Part shown: in pieces, positions 39,497 through 48,782 of the stretch
How the letters are laid out: the number at the start of each line of letters is the position of its first letter
Numbering within the stretch: the first letter of the stretch is position 1
Origin: JAOBAU01 sp034667465
Lineage (GTDB): Bacteria; Acidobacteriota; Thermoanaerobaculia; Gp7-AA8
Reading direction: 5' to 3'
NCBI GenBank assembly: GCA_034667465.1
Contig: JAXDJV010000030.1
Coordinates: forward strand, 62,001 to 126,000
DNA: 64,000 bases
Made by a program: the position numbers and the translations under genes
Notes under the pieces: model-generated
What the model was told of the DNA's origin: nothing
What the model saw: the letters and a program-made list of their open reading frames with translations, nothing else
Database searches by the model: none

Positions 39497-41896
39497 ATGA
39501 GCTTCAAAAAAGAGCTGCAGATCGGCGGCAGAACGCTGTCGATCGAAACCGGAGCCATTGCCCGACAGGCCAATGGTTCCTGCGTCATCCGTTACGGCGA
39601 CACCGTTGTGCTCGCCACCGCCTGCTACAAAGAAGGCGCAGTCCTGGGCGACTTCATGCCCCTTACCGTCGACTACAAGGAAAACACGTACGCCGGCGGC
39701 CGTATCCCGGGTGGCTTCTTCAAACGTGAAGGACGCCCGACCGAGAAAGAAATCCTCACTTCGCGCCTCATCGACCGTCCGCTCCGTCCTTCTTTCCAGA
39801 AGGGCTATCGGCAGGAAACGCAGATCATCGCCCTCGTCCTCTCGGCCGATGGTGAGAATGATCCCGATATCTTCGCGATCAACGCCGCCTCCACGGCGCT
39901 CGTGATCTCGGAGATCCCGTTCCACAATCCGATCGGCGCGGTTCGCATCGGTTACATCAACGGTGAGATCGTCGTCAATCCGACCAACTCGCAGCGCGAT
40001 CTCTCCGATCTCGACCTCGTCGTCGCCGGTACTGCCGACGCGATCGTGATGGTCGAAGCGGGCGCGCGCGAAGTCGACGAGAGCGTCGTCCTCGACGCCT
40101 TCGACGCCGCGCATCGCGAGATCAAGCGCATCGTCGAACTGCAGCTTTCGCTGCGCGCCGACGCCGGCAAGCCGAAGCTCGAAGTCACGTACAAGCCGAA
40201 GTTCACCGACGAAGTGCTCAACGAGCTGATGTCGCAGCATGGACAGGCGCTCCGCGAGGCGATGCTGACGAAAGGGAAGTTCCAGCGCTACGCCGCCGTC
40301 AAGGCAGTGAAGAGCGCGATCGTCGGCAGCGTTGCTCCGGAAGAGACCGAGCGTCTCGCCGCCGTCTCCGCCGCATTCGGCGAGATGGAAGTGCAGATCT
40401 TCCGCAACCTGATGCTCAACGAAGGGATGCGCGTCGACGGCCGCAGCTTCACCGAGATCCGTCCGATCACCATCTCCCTCGGCTATCTGCCGCGTACTCA
40501 CGGCTCATCGGTCTTCACGCGCGGCGAGACGCAGGCGCTCGTCACCGTGACGCTCGGCACGCCGCAGGAAGCGCAGAAGATTGAAGACTTCGAAGGGGAG
40601 ACGTTCCAGCGCTTCCTGCTCCACTACAACTTCCCGCCGTTCTCGGTTGGTGAAGTGAAGTTCCTCCGCGGTCCGGCTCGTCGCGAGATCGGTCACGGCA
40701 ACCTCGCGCGCCGCGCGCTGCAGCCGCTGCTGCCGCCGGAGAGCGAGTTCGCGTACACGATCCGCATCGTGTCCGACATCCTCGAGTCGAACGGCTCGTC
40801 GTCGATGGCTTCGGTCTGCGGCGGCTCGCTGTCGATGATGGATGCAGGCGTTCCGCTTCGCGCGCACGTCGCCGGTGTGGCGATGGGACTCGTGAGCGGC
40901 GACAACGGAAAGTTCGCCGTCCTCAGCGACATCGCCGGCATCGAAGATCACGAAGGCGACATGGACTTCAAAGTCGCCGGCACGCGCAAGGGCATCACGG
41001 CGCTGCAGATGGACATCAAGGTGACCGGCCTTTCGCGCGACGTCATGGCGCAGGCACTGGCGCAGGCGCGCGACGGTCGTTTCCACATCCTCGAGAAGAT
41101 GGAAACGGCGATCGCCACGCCGAACACGGAGCTCTCCGAGTTCGCGCCGCGCCTCTACACGATTCACATTCCGAAGGACCGTATCCGCGACGTCATCGGC
41201 TCCGGCGGCAAGACCATTCGCTGGATCGTCGAAGAGACCGGAACGAAGGTCGACGTCGAGGATGACGGCAAGGTCACGATCGCATCGACCGACGCGGCAT
41301 CCGCGCAGCGCGCCATCGAGATCATCAAAGGTCTCACCGCGTCGCCGGAGATCAACAGCAACTACAAAGGCACGGTCAAGCGCATCGAGCCGTACGGAGC
41401 GTTCGTCGAGATCCTTCCGGGTCAGGATGGACTGCTGCACATCTCCGAGATGGCGCACACGCGCGTTGGCCAGGTCACCGACATCATGCAGATCGGCGAT
41501 GAGATCGAAGTGCAGGTCGTCGGCATCGAGCCCGATACCGGCAAGATCCGCCTCTCGCGCAAGCCGCTTCTTCCGCCTCCGACGGAAGAGGAGCTGGCCG
41601 CAGCGCGTGAGCGCGGTGGCAGCCGCGGACCGGGTGGTGGTGGCGGATTTGGCGGTCCCCGCGAAGGTGGTGGCGGCGGCGGTGGTTTCCGCGGCGGCGA
41701 TCGCGATCGCGGTGGAGACCGTGGACGCGGACCTCGTCGCGAAGGCGGCGGCGGAGATCGCGGCCCGCGACGTGAAGGGGGCGACCGCGATCGCGGCCCG
41801 CGTCCTCCGCGCCGCGAATACACCGGCCCGATCACTCCGACGCCCGGCGACGACAAGCCGTCAGGCGGCGGCGACGACAACGGCGGCAACGCGTAA
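39497..41896 (+). CDS. pnp: Polyribonucleotide nucleotidyltransferase (PNPase)
   Basis: A 799-residue 3'-5' phosphorolytic exoribonuclease. Two RNase PH-like domains (GGRTLSIETGAIARQANGS, then PRTHGSSVFTRGETQALVTVTLGT over adjacent residues) are followed by KH (DVIGSGGKTIRWIVEETG) and S1 (GTVKRIEPYGAFVEILPGQDGLLHIS). A ~95-residue Gly/Arg/Asp-rich tail (RGGDRDRGGDRGRGPRREGG) ends it, like RNA-binding RGG tails. ATG 39497 has GAAGG before it. The preceding open codons from 39398 do not look like PNPase and were left out. Confidence 0.97.
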   Translation: MSFKKELQIGGRTLSIETGAIARQANGSCVIRYGDTVVLATACYKEGAVLGDFMPLTVDYKENTYAGGRIPGGFFKREGRPTEKEILTSRLIDRPLRPSFQKGYRQETQIIALVLSADGENDPDIFAINAASTALVISEIPFHNPIGAVRIGYINGEIVVNPTNSQRDLSDLDLVVAGTADAIVMVEAGAREVDESVVLDAFDAAHREIKRIVELQLSLRADAGKPKLEVTYKPKFTDEVLNELMSQHGQALREAMLTKGKFQRYAAVKAVKSAIVGSVAPEETERLAAVSAAFGEMEVQIFRNLMLNEGMRVDGRSFTEIRPITISLGYLPRTHGSSVFTRGETQALVTVTLGTPQEAQKIEDFEGETFQRFLLHYNFPPFSVGEVKFLRGPARREIGHGNLARRALQPLLPPESEFAYTIRIVSDILESNGSSSMASVCGGSLSMMDAGVPLRAHVAGVAMGLVSGDNGKFAVLSDIAGIEDHEGDMDFKVAGTRKGITALQMDIKVTGLSRDVMAQALAQARDGRFHILEKMETAIATPNTELSEFAPRLYTIHIPKDRIRDVIGSGGKTIRWIVEETGTKVDVEDDGKVTIASTDAASAQRAIEIIKGLTASPEINSNYKGTVKRIEPYGAFVEILPGQDGLLHISEMAHTRVGQVTDIMQIGDEIEVQVVGIEPDTGKIRLSRKPLLPPPTEEELAAARERGGSRGPGGGGGFGGPREGGGGGGGFRGGDRDRGGDRGRGPRREGGGGDRGPRREGGDRDRGPRPPRREYTGPITPTPGDDKPSGGGDDNGGNA

Positions 41897-41902
41897 GCGA
41901 TC

Positions 41903-41991
41903 GTCATCCCGAGCGTAGCGAGGGATCCGGGCGGGCGGGGTGCGGCAGCGCGCCCCGCCCACGCAGGTCCCTCGCATACGCTCGGGATGAC
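41903..41991. repeat. 89-bp palindromic intergenic element, copy 1
   Basis: The outer arms GTCATCCCGAGCGTAGCGAG and their imperfect complement (CTCGCATACGCTCGGGATGAC without the repeat's middle) frame a GC-rich core. It shares its arms and part of the core with 51193-51281. It lies between convergent pnp and the oxidoreductase gene. Confidence 0.88.
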
Positions 41992-41998
41992 AGCGTCG

Positions 41999-43045
41999 TC
42001 AGAGCGTTTCCCACTTTCCTTTGTTCGCGGACGAGCGTCTCGCAGCATCGAGCACGCGCTGATGCGCGAGTCCATCCTCGAACGTCGCCGCCGGTTCGAG
42101 CAGCGAGCGATCGCCGTCATCGATCGCGGCTTTCAGTGCTCGCGCAAGCAGCGTCGTGCCGGTACCGAACGCGCCGCCGTGCGAATTGCCGGGCAGCTTC
42201 GCGAGCGAGTCTCCCGCCCCGCGCGTGAATGCGCCACCGCGTTTCGCGATCTGCAGCTCTTCGCCGGCAAGTCGAATCGCACCTTGTTCCGCGGTCACGG
42301 TGATCGTCGTCGGTTCATCGACCGCCGCGACGGCGCTGAGCGTCATCGTGGCGAGCGCTCCGTTCGTGAAGCGCATCGCGATCGATGAGAAGTCGTCCGA
42401 CGTTACTTCGCGCGCCGAACCTTCGAATGGACGTTCGCGGATGATCGTCGCGAGTGTTGCCTGCACGGCGACGATCTCGTTGCCGAGGAAGCGGAGCGTG
42501 TCGACGAGGTGCGAGCCGACCGCGCCCCAGATCCCGCCGCCGCGCGTCGCATCGCTCCACCAGTTCCACTCGCGCGTTCGATCCGCGCGGCCGGGACTCG
42601 AATAACGAACTTCCGCGTACCGGACTTCGCCGAGCTCGCGCATCTTTGCGCGTGCTTCGCGCCAGGCGGGGAGGAAGCGCAGCTCATGATCGATGATCGC
42701 GAGTTGGTTCGGATGACGCTTCGCCGCCGCGACGAGCGCTTCGGCCTCGGAGACATTCAGCGCCATCGGCTTCTCGCTCAGCAGATGCTTTCCCGCTTCG
42801 AGCGCGGCCGTCGCCATCGCGAGATGTTCGTGAGGCGGTGTGACGACCGAGATGAGGTCGATCGACGGCTCCGCAATCAGCGCGCGCCAGTCGTCGAACG
42901 GGCGAACGCCGAGCTCCGCGGCGATGCGCGACGTCTTTTCGTGGTCGCGGCCGGCAATGCCGCTGACCTCGAATCCCGCCTCGCGAAACGCGGGAACCTG
43001 CACCCGCGCGCCCCATCCCGTGCCGATGATTCCCAACTTGGCCAT
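41999..43045 (-). CDS. Gfo/Idh/MocA-family oxidoreductase
   Basis: A 348-residue NAD(P)-dependent enzyme. The Rossmann motif is GIIGTGWGARVQVPAF (residues 5-20). SVVTPPHEHLAMATAALEAG and the catalytic-region HLLSEKPMAL (EKP motif) follow, then a C-terminal Gfo/Idh beta-sheet domain (GGGIWGAVGSHLVDTLRFLG). The substrate is probably a sugar, cyclitol or derivative, but cannot be specified. It converges with pnp across a palindromic element and diverges from the small membrane protein gene at 43105. Confidence 0.92.
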   Translation of the reverse strand: MAKLGIIGTGWGARVQVPAFREAGFEVSGIAGRDHEKTSRIAAELGVRPFDDWRALIAEPSIDLISVVTPPHEHLAMATAALEAGKHLLSEKPMALNVSEAEALVAAAKRHPNQLAIIDHELRFLPAWREARAKMRELGEVRYAEVRYSSPGRADRTREWNWWSDATRGGGIWGAVGSHLVDTLRFLGNEIVAVQATLATIIRERPFEGSAREVTSDDFSSIAMRFTNGALATMTLSAVAAVDEPTTITVTAEQGAIRLAGEELQIAKRGGAFTRGAGDSLAKLPGNSHGGAFGTGTTLLARALKAAIDDGDRSLLEPAATFEDGLAHQRVLDAARRSSANKGKWETL

Positions 43046-43104
43046 ATAACCTCCTGTGAGTCAGTAACTTACGACTGGCAGCGCCCTTGAATGACTTCCT
43101 GGGT

Positions 43105-43611
43105 ATGAAACGCAAGCCAGAGCTGATCGTTCCGATCCGCGACCGCCGCCGTCGCCGGCGTATTTTCACATTGAAGAACTTCGCCAAGGCTGCGCTCGTG
43201 GCGGTCATCGTGTTCGTGTTGCTCTCGTTCGACTGGCATCGGCCGATGTCGAGCGACTACGGACGGCTCCTCGCGCATCCGGTCACGCCGGTCGAAACGG
43301 CGAAGCCGCACACGCCGGTCGTGGTCGAGGGGAAGGTTGAAGATCGAACCGGCGTCGATCCGCTGCTGATCGAGCCGGCGGCGCGCGAACAGGCGCTCGG
43401 CGTGAACCTCAGCCTCCCACCGCGCGAGACGGCGACCATCGCGCCTGCGTCGATTGCTGTCGCGCCGATCGTTTCGACGATCGAGCCGCAAGCGCCGCGC
43501 GCAACCGGGACGCGTGGCGTCGTGATCGTCGGCGACGCGAACGGCGTCGCGATCGTGAAGAGCAGCGCCGCGCCGCGGCCGGTGTTGAGCGGCGGCATCT
43601 TCAAGCAGTAG
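43105..43611 (+). CDS. Hypothetical single-pass membrane protein
   Basis: A ~168-residue protein. A very basic N-terminus (RDRRRRRRIF) precedes one membrane helix (AALVAVIVFVLLSF, about residues 27-45 of the longer form). A Pro/Ala/Val-rich outer domain follows, so the topology is cytoplasmic N-terminus and extracytoplasmic C-terminus. No catalytic motif is seen. ATG 43105 was chosen; a TTG at 43087 would add six residues. It lies 18 bp before the phosphohexomutase gene and may be co-transcribed. Function unknown. Confidence 0.7.
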   Translation: MKRKPELIVPIRDRRRRRRIFTLKNFAKAALVAVIVFVLLSFDWHRPMSSDYGRLLAHPVTPVETAKPHTPVVVEGKVEDRTGVDPLLIEPAAREQALGVNLSLPPRETATIAPASIAVAPIVSTIEPQAPRATGTRGVVIVGDANGVAIVKSSAAPRPVLSGGIFKQ

Positions 43612-43629
43612 CGATACGATACGCGACCC

Positions 43630-45081
43630 ATGACTGCTGCAATTTCGTTCGGGACCGACGGCTGGCGCGCCGTCATCGCCGATGTCTTCACTTTCGATAA
43701 CGTCCGCCGCGTCGCCGACGCAATCGCCGTCGCCGCGCGCACGCTCGAGCCGCCGCCGGAGATCGATCGCAACACGCTCATCGTCGGTTTCGATCGTCGC
43801 TTTCTCTCGAAGGAGTTTGCCGGCGCGGTCGCCGAGTCGCTGCGCAGCGCCGGCTATCGCGTGATTCTCTCGAATGCGCCGACGCCGTCGCAGACGATCT
43901 CGTTCACGGCGTGGCATCGCAAGGTGCTCGGCGGCGTGATGGTCACTGCGAGTCACAATCCTGCGAAGTACAACGGCATCAAATTCAAAGCCTGGTACGG
44001 CGGCTCCGCGCTGCCGGAAATATACGCGAAGATCGCCGGCTCGCTCGGCGAGCGCGAGCTGCTCGATGGCGGCTCCGTCGTCGAAGACAACATCCTCGAT
44101 GACTACGTCGCCGCCGTTCGCGCACAACTCGACGTCGAGAAAATTCGTCGCGCGAAGCTGGCGATCCTTCACGATCCGATGCACGGCGTCGCCGCGCAAC
44201 TCCCGTCGAAAATCCTCGGCATCGATTACGTCGGTGCGCAGCGCATCATCCGCCGCAGCGCGCGCGAAACGCTCGACGTTACAATCGTCGACGGCATCCG
44301 CGGCGAAGTGAATCCGGCGTTCGGCGGCGTCAATCCGGAGCCGATTCCGGAGAACCTGAACGCGTCGCGCAACGTGATGCTCACCGGTGAATACGATCTC
44401 GCCATCTGCAACGACGGCGACGCCGATCGCCTCGGCATCCTCGACGAGCGCGGCGAATTCGTCTCGCCGCACAAGATCATCTCACTGCTCGCGCTTTACC
44501 TCGTGCGCGAGAAGAAGCTCACCGGCGACATCGTGAAAACTTTCTCGACGACGCGGCTCATCGAACGGGTCGCGAAAACGCTCGGCGCAACGCTGCACGA
44601 GACTCCCATCGGCTTCAAGTACGTTGCCGATCTGATGCTCGCGCAGGACGTCCTCATCGGCGGCGAAGAGAGCGGCGGCATCGGCCTCGGTCACTTCCTG
44701 CCGGAACGCGACGGCGTGTTGTCCGGACTGATGGTGGCCGAAGTCGTCGCGCATTACGGCAAGCCGCTCTCCGAGATTGTCGCGGCGATGGAAGCGGAGT
44801 TCGGCGCGCTGCACTACGACCGCCGCGATCTGCATCGCACCATGGAAGCGTGCGGACGGCTCATCGATCGCGTTCGCAGCGGCGAGCTCGATGACGCGTT
44901 CGGCTCCGGTTTCTCCTCGCGCGAAGAGACCGATGGTGTGAAGATGAACTACGCCGACGGGACCTGGATCCTCTTCCGCAAGTCGGGAACGGAACCGATC
45001 ATCCGCATCTACTGCGAGAGTCCCGATGCCGCGCGCGTGCAGGAGATGCTCGACGTGGCAGTCCGCGAGCTCGACGCGTAG
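43630..45081 (+). CDS. Phosphoglucomutase/phosphomannomutase
   Basis: A 483-residue alpha-D-phosphohexomutase. The four signature loops are present: ISFGTDGWRA near the N-terminus, phosphoserine loop MVTASHNPAKYNGIKFK, metal loop NDGDADRLGILD, sugar loop GGEESGGIG, and phosphate-binding RKSGTEPIIRIY. It interconverts hexose 1- and 6-phosphates. The exact sugar (glucose, mannose or glucosamine) cannot be decided from sequence. Length and domain order are complete. Confidence 0.93.
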   Translation: MTAAISFGTDGWRAVIADVFTFDNVRRVADAIAVAARTLEPPPEIDRNTLIVGFDRRFLSKEFAGAVAESLRSAGYRVILSNAPTPSQTISFTAWHRKVLGGVMVTASHNPAKYNGIKFKAWYGGSALPEIYAKIAGSLGERELLDGGSVVEDNILDDYVAAVRAQLDVEKIRRAKLAILHDPMHGVAAQLPSKILGIDYVGAQRIIRRSARETLDVTIVDGIRGEVNPAFGGVNPEPIPENLNASRNVMLTGEYDLAICNDGDADRLGILDERGEFVSPHKIISLLALYLVREKKLTGDIVKTFSTTRLIERVAKTLGATLHETPIGFKYVADLMLAQDVLIGGEESGGIGLGHFLPERDGVLSGLMVAEVVAHYGKPLSEIVAAMEAEFGALHYDRRDLHRTMEACGRLIDRVRSGELDDAFGSGFSSREETDGVKMNYADGTWILFRKSGTEPIIRIYCESPDAARVQEMLDVAVRELDA

Positions 45082-45122
45082 CGTTTCGAACCTTCGCGCC
45101 GTTCGTGGTCTCTTAATGACCG

Positions 45123-45635
45123 ATGAGCCGCGAGCGCAATCTCGTCTTACGCGCGCAGTCGGGTGACCGCGCCGCATTCGACGAACTGCTGCGCGAGATC
45201 GAGCGGCCGCTGCATCGCTTCATCGCCGGCATTGTTCCCGAGCACGCTGAGGATGTTTTGCAGGGCGTCTTCATCACGATCGTTCGAAAGATCGCGTGGC
45301 TCAACGACGCGTCGCTCTTCCGGCCGTGGGCCTATCGCATCGCGTCGCGCGCCGCGTTTCGACTGCTGAAGAAACAGCGGGGCCGCGGCGAGGAGCCGCT
45401 TGTCGAGACTGCGGCGGAGAATGCGACGAAGGTCGAGGAGCCCGATCCGTGGCAACGCCAACGGCTTCTCGCGAACGTCGCGCGACTCTCACCCGCCAGT
45501 CGCGCCGTCGTCACGCTGCATTACCTCGACGAGCTGCCGCTGGCCGACGTCGCCGCGGTCCTCGACATCAGCCTCGGCACGGTCAAGTCGCGCCTGGCTT
45601 ACGGCCTCGCGCAGTTGCGAAAGGAGACGCAATGA
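45123..45635 (+). CDS. ECF-type RNA polymerase sigma factor
   Basis: A 170-residue group-4 sigma factor. Region 2 (RAAFDELLREIERPLHRFIAG, then AEDVLQGVFITIVRKIAWL, then RPWAYRIASRAAFRLLKKQR) and region 4 (LSPASRAVVTLHYLDELPLADVAAVLDIS, then GTVKSRLAYGLAQLRKE) are both complete. It overlaps the next tiny gene by four bases (ATGA). No zinc-finger anti-sigma factor is nearby; the two small membrane proteins that follow are the best candidate partners. Confidence 0.93.
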   Translation: MSRERNLVLRAQSGDRAAFDELLREIERPLHRFIAGIVPEHAEDVLQGVFITIVRKIAWLNDASLFRPWAYRIASRAAFRLLKKQRGRGEEPLVETAAENATKVEEPDPWQRQRLLANVARLSPASRAVVTLHYLDELPLADVAAVLDISLGTVKSRLAYGLAQLRKETQ

Positions 45636-45730
45636 AGGATCTCAGCTGGAAAGCGGTGCTCTGGTTTTACGTCATCGCAGAGTTTCTGTGCATTTGCGCA
45701 TTCGTGATTCACGTGGTGAGGAGAGGCTGA
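45632..45730 (+). CDS. Tiny single-pass membrane protein (32 aa)
   Basis: ATG overlaps the sigma-factor stop (ATGA). It encodes 32 residues, of which about 20 form one hydrophobic helix (VLWFYVIAEFLCICAFVIHV) flanked by MKDLSWKA and RRG. The next gene starts one base after its stop, so it sits inside a coupled three-gene unit. It may be a membrane tether or a regulator of the sigma factor or of the next membrane protein. No homologue is recognised. Confidence 0.7.
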   Translation: MKDLSWKAVLWFYVIAEFLCICAFVIHVVRRG

Positions 45731-45731
45731 C

Positions 45732-46010
45732 ATGCAGGACTTCGATTCCATCCGCGATAACGCCCTCGCGCAGATCGAGCGCGCCGAGCGCTACTTCAAG
45801 CTCGCGCTCTTCGGCGCCGTCTTCTTCGAAGGAACGTGCACGATCGCGTTCCTGCTGCTCGCGAATTTCCGCGACCGCAACCATCTGCTGTTGTTCATCG
45901 CCGTCGGCATCATCTACATGCCGGTCGTGCTCGGACTGATGGCGCTCGGCGCGTTCGTCAATCGCTGCACGCTGCGTGTGCTTGCCCGACTCGACGAGAT
46001 GGAGCGTTAG
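45732..46010 (+). CDS. Small two-helix membrane protein
   Basis: A 92-residue protein with an amphipathic N-terminus (DSIRDNALAQIERAERYFK) and two membrane helices (ALFGAVFFEGTCTIAFLLLA and LLLFIAVGIIYMPVVLGLMAL), ending in a charged helix (RCTLRVLARLDEMER). GAGGAGAGG upstream is a strong ribosome site. It is the last gene of the sigma-factor operon, and its stop overlaps the convergent beta-helix gene by four bases. Possibly an unusual anti-sigma or sensor; inferred from position. Confidence 0.75.
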   Translation: MQDFDSIRDNALAQIERAERYFKLALFGAVFFEGTCTIAFLLLANFRDRNHLLLFIAVGIIYMPVVLGLMALGAFVNRCTLRVLARLDEMER

Positions 46011-48655
46011 GTGCGAAGGCGCAGCGCAGCAATCGAACAAAGGAGCGCGGCGAGCAGCAGGAGCATGCGATGCGACAACGCCGGCATCGGCGTCGCGACG
46101 ATGACCGTCGCGCTGGCAACTGACGCATTCGGCAGAGCGTTCGATGCCGTGACGCTTCCCGCCGGCACCAGGTTCGTGTAGGTGCCGGGGACGGAGGAAG
46201 TGAGATCGACGGTGACCGTGCAGCTTCCCGAAGCCGTGATGATTCCGTCGAAGAGTGCGAGCGAGTTGCTGCCGGCGACCGCCTCCAGCCCGCCGCCGCA
46301 CGTCGTGCTCGCGTTTGGTGGCGTAGCGTTCACGAGATTCGCAGGATAGTAGTCGGCGAAGGTCACGCCCCTCATGACTGCAGCATTCGGATTCGTGAGT
46401 GTGATCGTGAGGCGATCAGGCGCGCCGGGCGCGATGTTTGGTTCTGCAAACGACTTCGCGATCAGCGGCGCCGGCAACACGACATTCATCGATGCAGATG
46501 CGATAACGAGATTCGGGCCGGCCGATGAGTTGACGTTTGCGAAGAAGAGACTGTTTGTATACGTGCCCGCGATATCAGAGAGCACATCGACGGAGATCGT
46601 GCACGACGAACCGGCTGCGATCGTGCCGCCGCTCAGCGAGAGTGAGCTTGCGCCGCCGGACGCGGTCAGCGTGCCGCCGCACGTCGTGCTCGCGTTCGGC
46701 GCCGGCGCGTTCTTCAGATTTGACGGATACGCGTCGGACACCACGACGTTCGTGATTGCCGCGCCGGGGTTTGGATTCGTCAGCGTGATCGTCATCCGAT
46801 TCGGCGTGCCGATCGTCGTCATCGGCGCCGCGAACGACTTCGCGACAATCGGATTCGGTGCGAATACCGTCAGCGTCGCCACCGACGCCGTGCCGTTAGT
46901 CACCGGGTAGAGATATGGATCGCCGTCGGGAGCGGAGCCGGTGACGGCACCGATGAGCAGCGAGTTTGTGTAGACACCTCGTGCGAAGGCGACCACGTCC
47001 GCCTCGACGGTGCAGGGAGTGGTGATCGCGAGCATGTTCGCGGTGACGCTGATGGTGCTGCCGTTTGCCGACGCCGTTGTCCCCGGACAGGTCGTGGTGA
47101 CGTTCGATGCGGTCATGCCGTTCGGAAGCACATCCGTGAAGCTCGCGGCTCCAGCGAGCAAACGCACGGGCAGTGTGAACGTCAGGTGCGACGGCGCGTT
47201 CACCGCCACCACTGTCGGCGAGAACTGTTTCGTTACGGTGAAGTCGAACGCGCCGTTCACCGTCGTCAGCTCCGACGTTGCGCCGGCCGCGTTCGTTGCG
47301 GTGGCGGAATACGCATCGTGATGCGGGAACGGGCTGATGCTCGGCAGAAGGACGCGGAACTCGGCATTGCAGAGCGTGTTGGTGGTCACGATGATGTAAC
47401 CTAGGTATTGGGACGGAGCGGTGAAGGCGCCGAACGATCGCGCTTCGCCGAAGAACTCGATCGTGAAGGTGCTCGACGGCGTGCTGTTGAGAAAACCGGA
47501 GATGGCGACGCCGCCCGAGTCGGGGACTGCCGCAAGCAGGGCTGGCCGATTCTGCAGATGGTTCGCGCCGGTATCGGCGTCGCACGCATCGTTCGGCGTG
47601 GCGCCAGCCGGCCCGAGGTCGATCGGATAGTCGGCGGCGATTCCGTCGGGACCGGGGATGGCCGTGTTCTGCCGCTGGATGGTGTTCGTCAGCACCGAAT
47701 TGTTGGTACCGCTCGCGATGCGGACCGCGGTAGCGACGGCAAACGATGGCGACCTCCCGCCGGAGATGGTGTTGCCGCCCGGCCCGCCGCTCCTTGTCGC
47801 GCCGATGGCGTTGTTGCTCGCGTTCTCGAGCAGCACTCCTTCGCCTCCCGCCGCGAGGACGGTCGTTCGCGCGACGTGGTTCGTCTGAACGAGCGTGCCG
47901 GTCGCCGACTCGAGGTGAATTCCTGCGCCGCCGCTGCCATCGATTCGGTTGTTTGCGACGTTAGCCGCGCCTGTGAAGACGAGGTCGATGCCGTCGCCAC
48001 CATTTCCCGCGACGGTCGTGCCGTTCGCCGCGAGACCGACGTAGTTTCCGCTGGCGACATTGTGAAGCGCATTCGCGGCCGCGCTCCCTTCGATGCGAAT
48101 CCCGGTGCCGGCGTTATTCGTCACGATGTTGCGATCCGCCGCGGACGTGCCGCCGATCACGTTGTCGTGCGCCGTCGTGACGGTGCCGTCGACGCTGATG
48201 CCGATGCCGTTGGCGTCGACTACGTTCCCGGCAACGACGTTGCTGCTGGAACGGAGGCGAATGCCGATCGATGAGAATCGGCGGATCGTCAGCCCGCGGA
48301 TGCTGCTGCCGTTTGCGATGACGTCGAGACCGAGCGTCGCGACGTTGCCACCATCGATCGTAATGAGCGCGGCGCCATCGATGGAGAGCGGATCGATGAT
48401 CGCCGGCAGCGGAACCGCACCGACCGCGATGGTCGTCGCGCCGGCGAAGTTGAACGCGATCGTGTCGAGGCCGGCTGCACCCGAGACGCAATCAAAGACG
48501 GCGACGTTCGTGTTTGCCGCGGTGATCGCCTCGCGGAGCGTGCACTTTCCGTCGGCTGCGATCGTGTCGCCGATACCGGTCACGGTGATCGTCGCGGCTT
48601 GCGCGGTCACGGCCGCGAAGAAGCAGACCGCCCACGGGACGAGACGTGATCGCAT
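46007..48655 (-). CDS. Secreted CSLREA / beta-helix / DUF11-like surface protein with C-terminal anchor signal
   Basis: An 882-residue exported protein. A signal peptide (VPWAVCFFAAVTAQA) is followed by a CSLREA-type motif (GKCTLREAITAANTN), then right-handed parallel beta-helix repeats (about 100-380, for example NNAGTGIRIEGSAAAN and NRIDGSGGAGIHLES). DUF11/DUF7933-like beta-sandwich repeats follow, recognisable by recurring KSFAAP/KSFAEP and NASTTCGG blocks. The end is a short Pro-Ala motif, hydrophobic helix and basic tail (ATPMPALSHRMLLLLAALL), like IPTL/PEP-CTERM sorting signals. Probably displayed on or released from the outer surface. Ligand unknown. Confidence 0.88.
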   Translation of the reverse strand: MRSRLVPWAVCFFAAVTAQAATITVTGIGDTIAADGKCTLREAITAANTNVAVFDCVSGAAGLDTIAFNFAGATTIAVGAVPLPAIIDPLSIDGAALITIDGGNVATLGLDVIANGSSIRGLTIRRFSSIGIRLRSSSNVVAGNVVDANGIGISVDGTVTTAHDNVIGGTSAADRNIVTNNAGTGIRIEGSAAANALHNVASGNYVGLAANGTTVAGNGGDGIDLVFTGAANVANNRIDGSGGAGIHLESATGTLVQTNHVARTTVLAAGGEGVLLENASNNAIGATRSGGPGGNTISGGRSPSFAVATAVRIASGTNNSVLTNTIQRQNTAIPGPDGIAADYPIDLGPAGATPNDACDADTGANHLQNRPALLAAVPDSGGVAISGFLNSTPSSTFTIEFFGEARSFGAFTAPSQYLGYIIVTTNTLCNAEFRVLLPSISPFPHHDAYSATATNAAGATSELTTVNGAFDFTVTKQFSPTVVAVNAPSHLTFTLPVRLLAGAASFTDVLPNGMTASNVTTTCPGTTASANGSTISVTANMLAITTPCTVEADVVAFARGVYTNSLLIGAVTGSAPDGDPYLYPVTNGTASVATLTVFAPNPIVAKSFAAPMTTIGTPNRMTITLTNPNPGAAITNVVVSDAYPSNLKNAPAPNASTTCGGTLTASGGASSLSLSGGTIAAGSSCTISVDVLSDIAGTYTNSLFFANVNSSAGPNLVIASASMNVVLPAPLIAKSFAEPNIAPGAPDRLTITLTNPNAAVMRGVTFADYYPANLVNATPPNASTTCGGGLEAVAGSNSLALFDGIITASGSCTVTVDLTSSVPGTYTNLVPAGSVTASNALPNASVASATVIVATPMPALSHRMLLLLAALLCSIAALRLRT

Positions 48656-48782
48656 CCGAGCAGTGTAGCCGCGGCATCGAATGCGTCTCGCGTGCTACGA
48701 TTCGGGCGAAGTTACCCGCCGCCTCTGCGATAGCGGGCTCCTCCGCCGCACCGCGGCATAAACCACGTTTCGGAGACGACCG

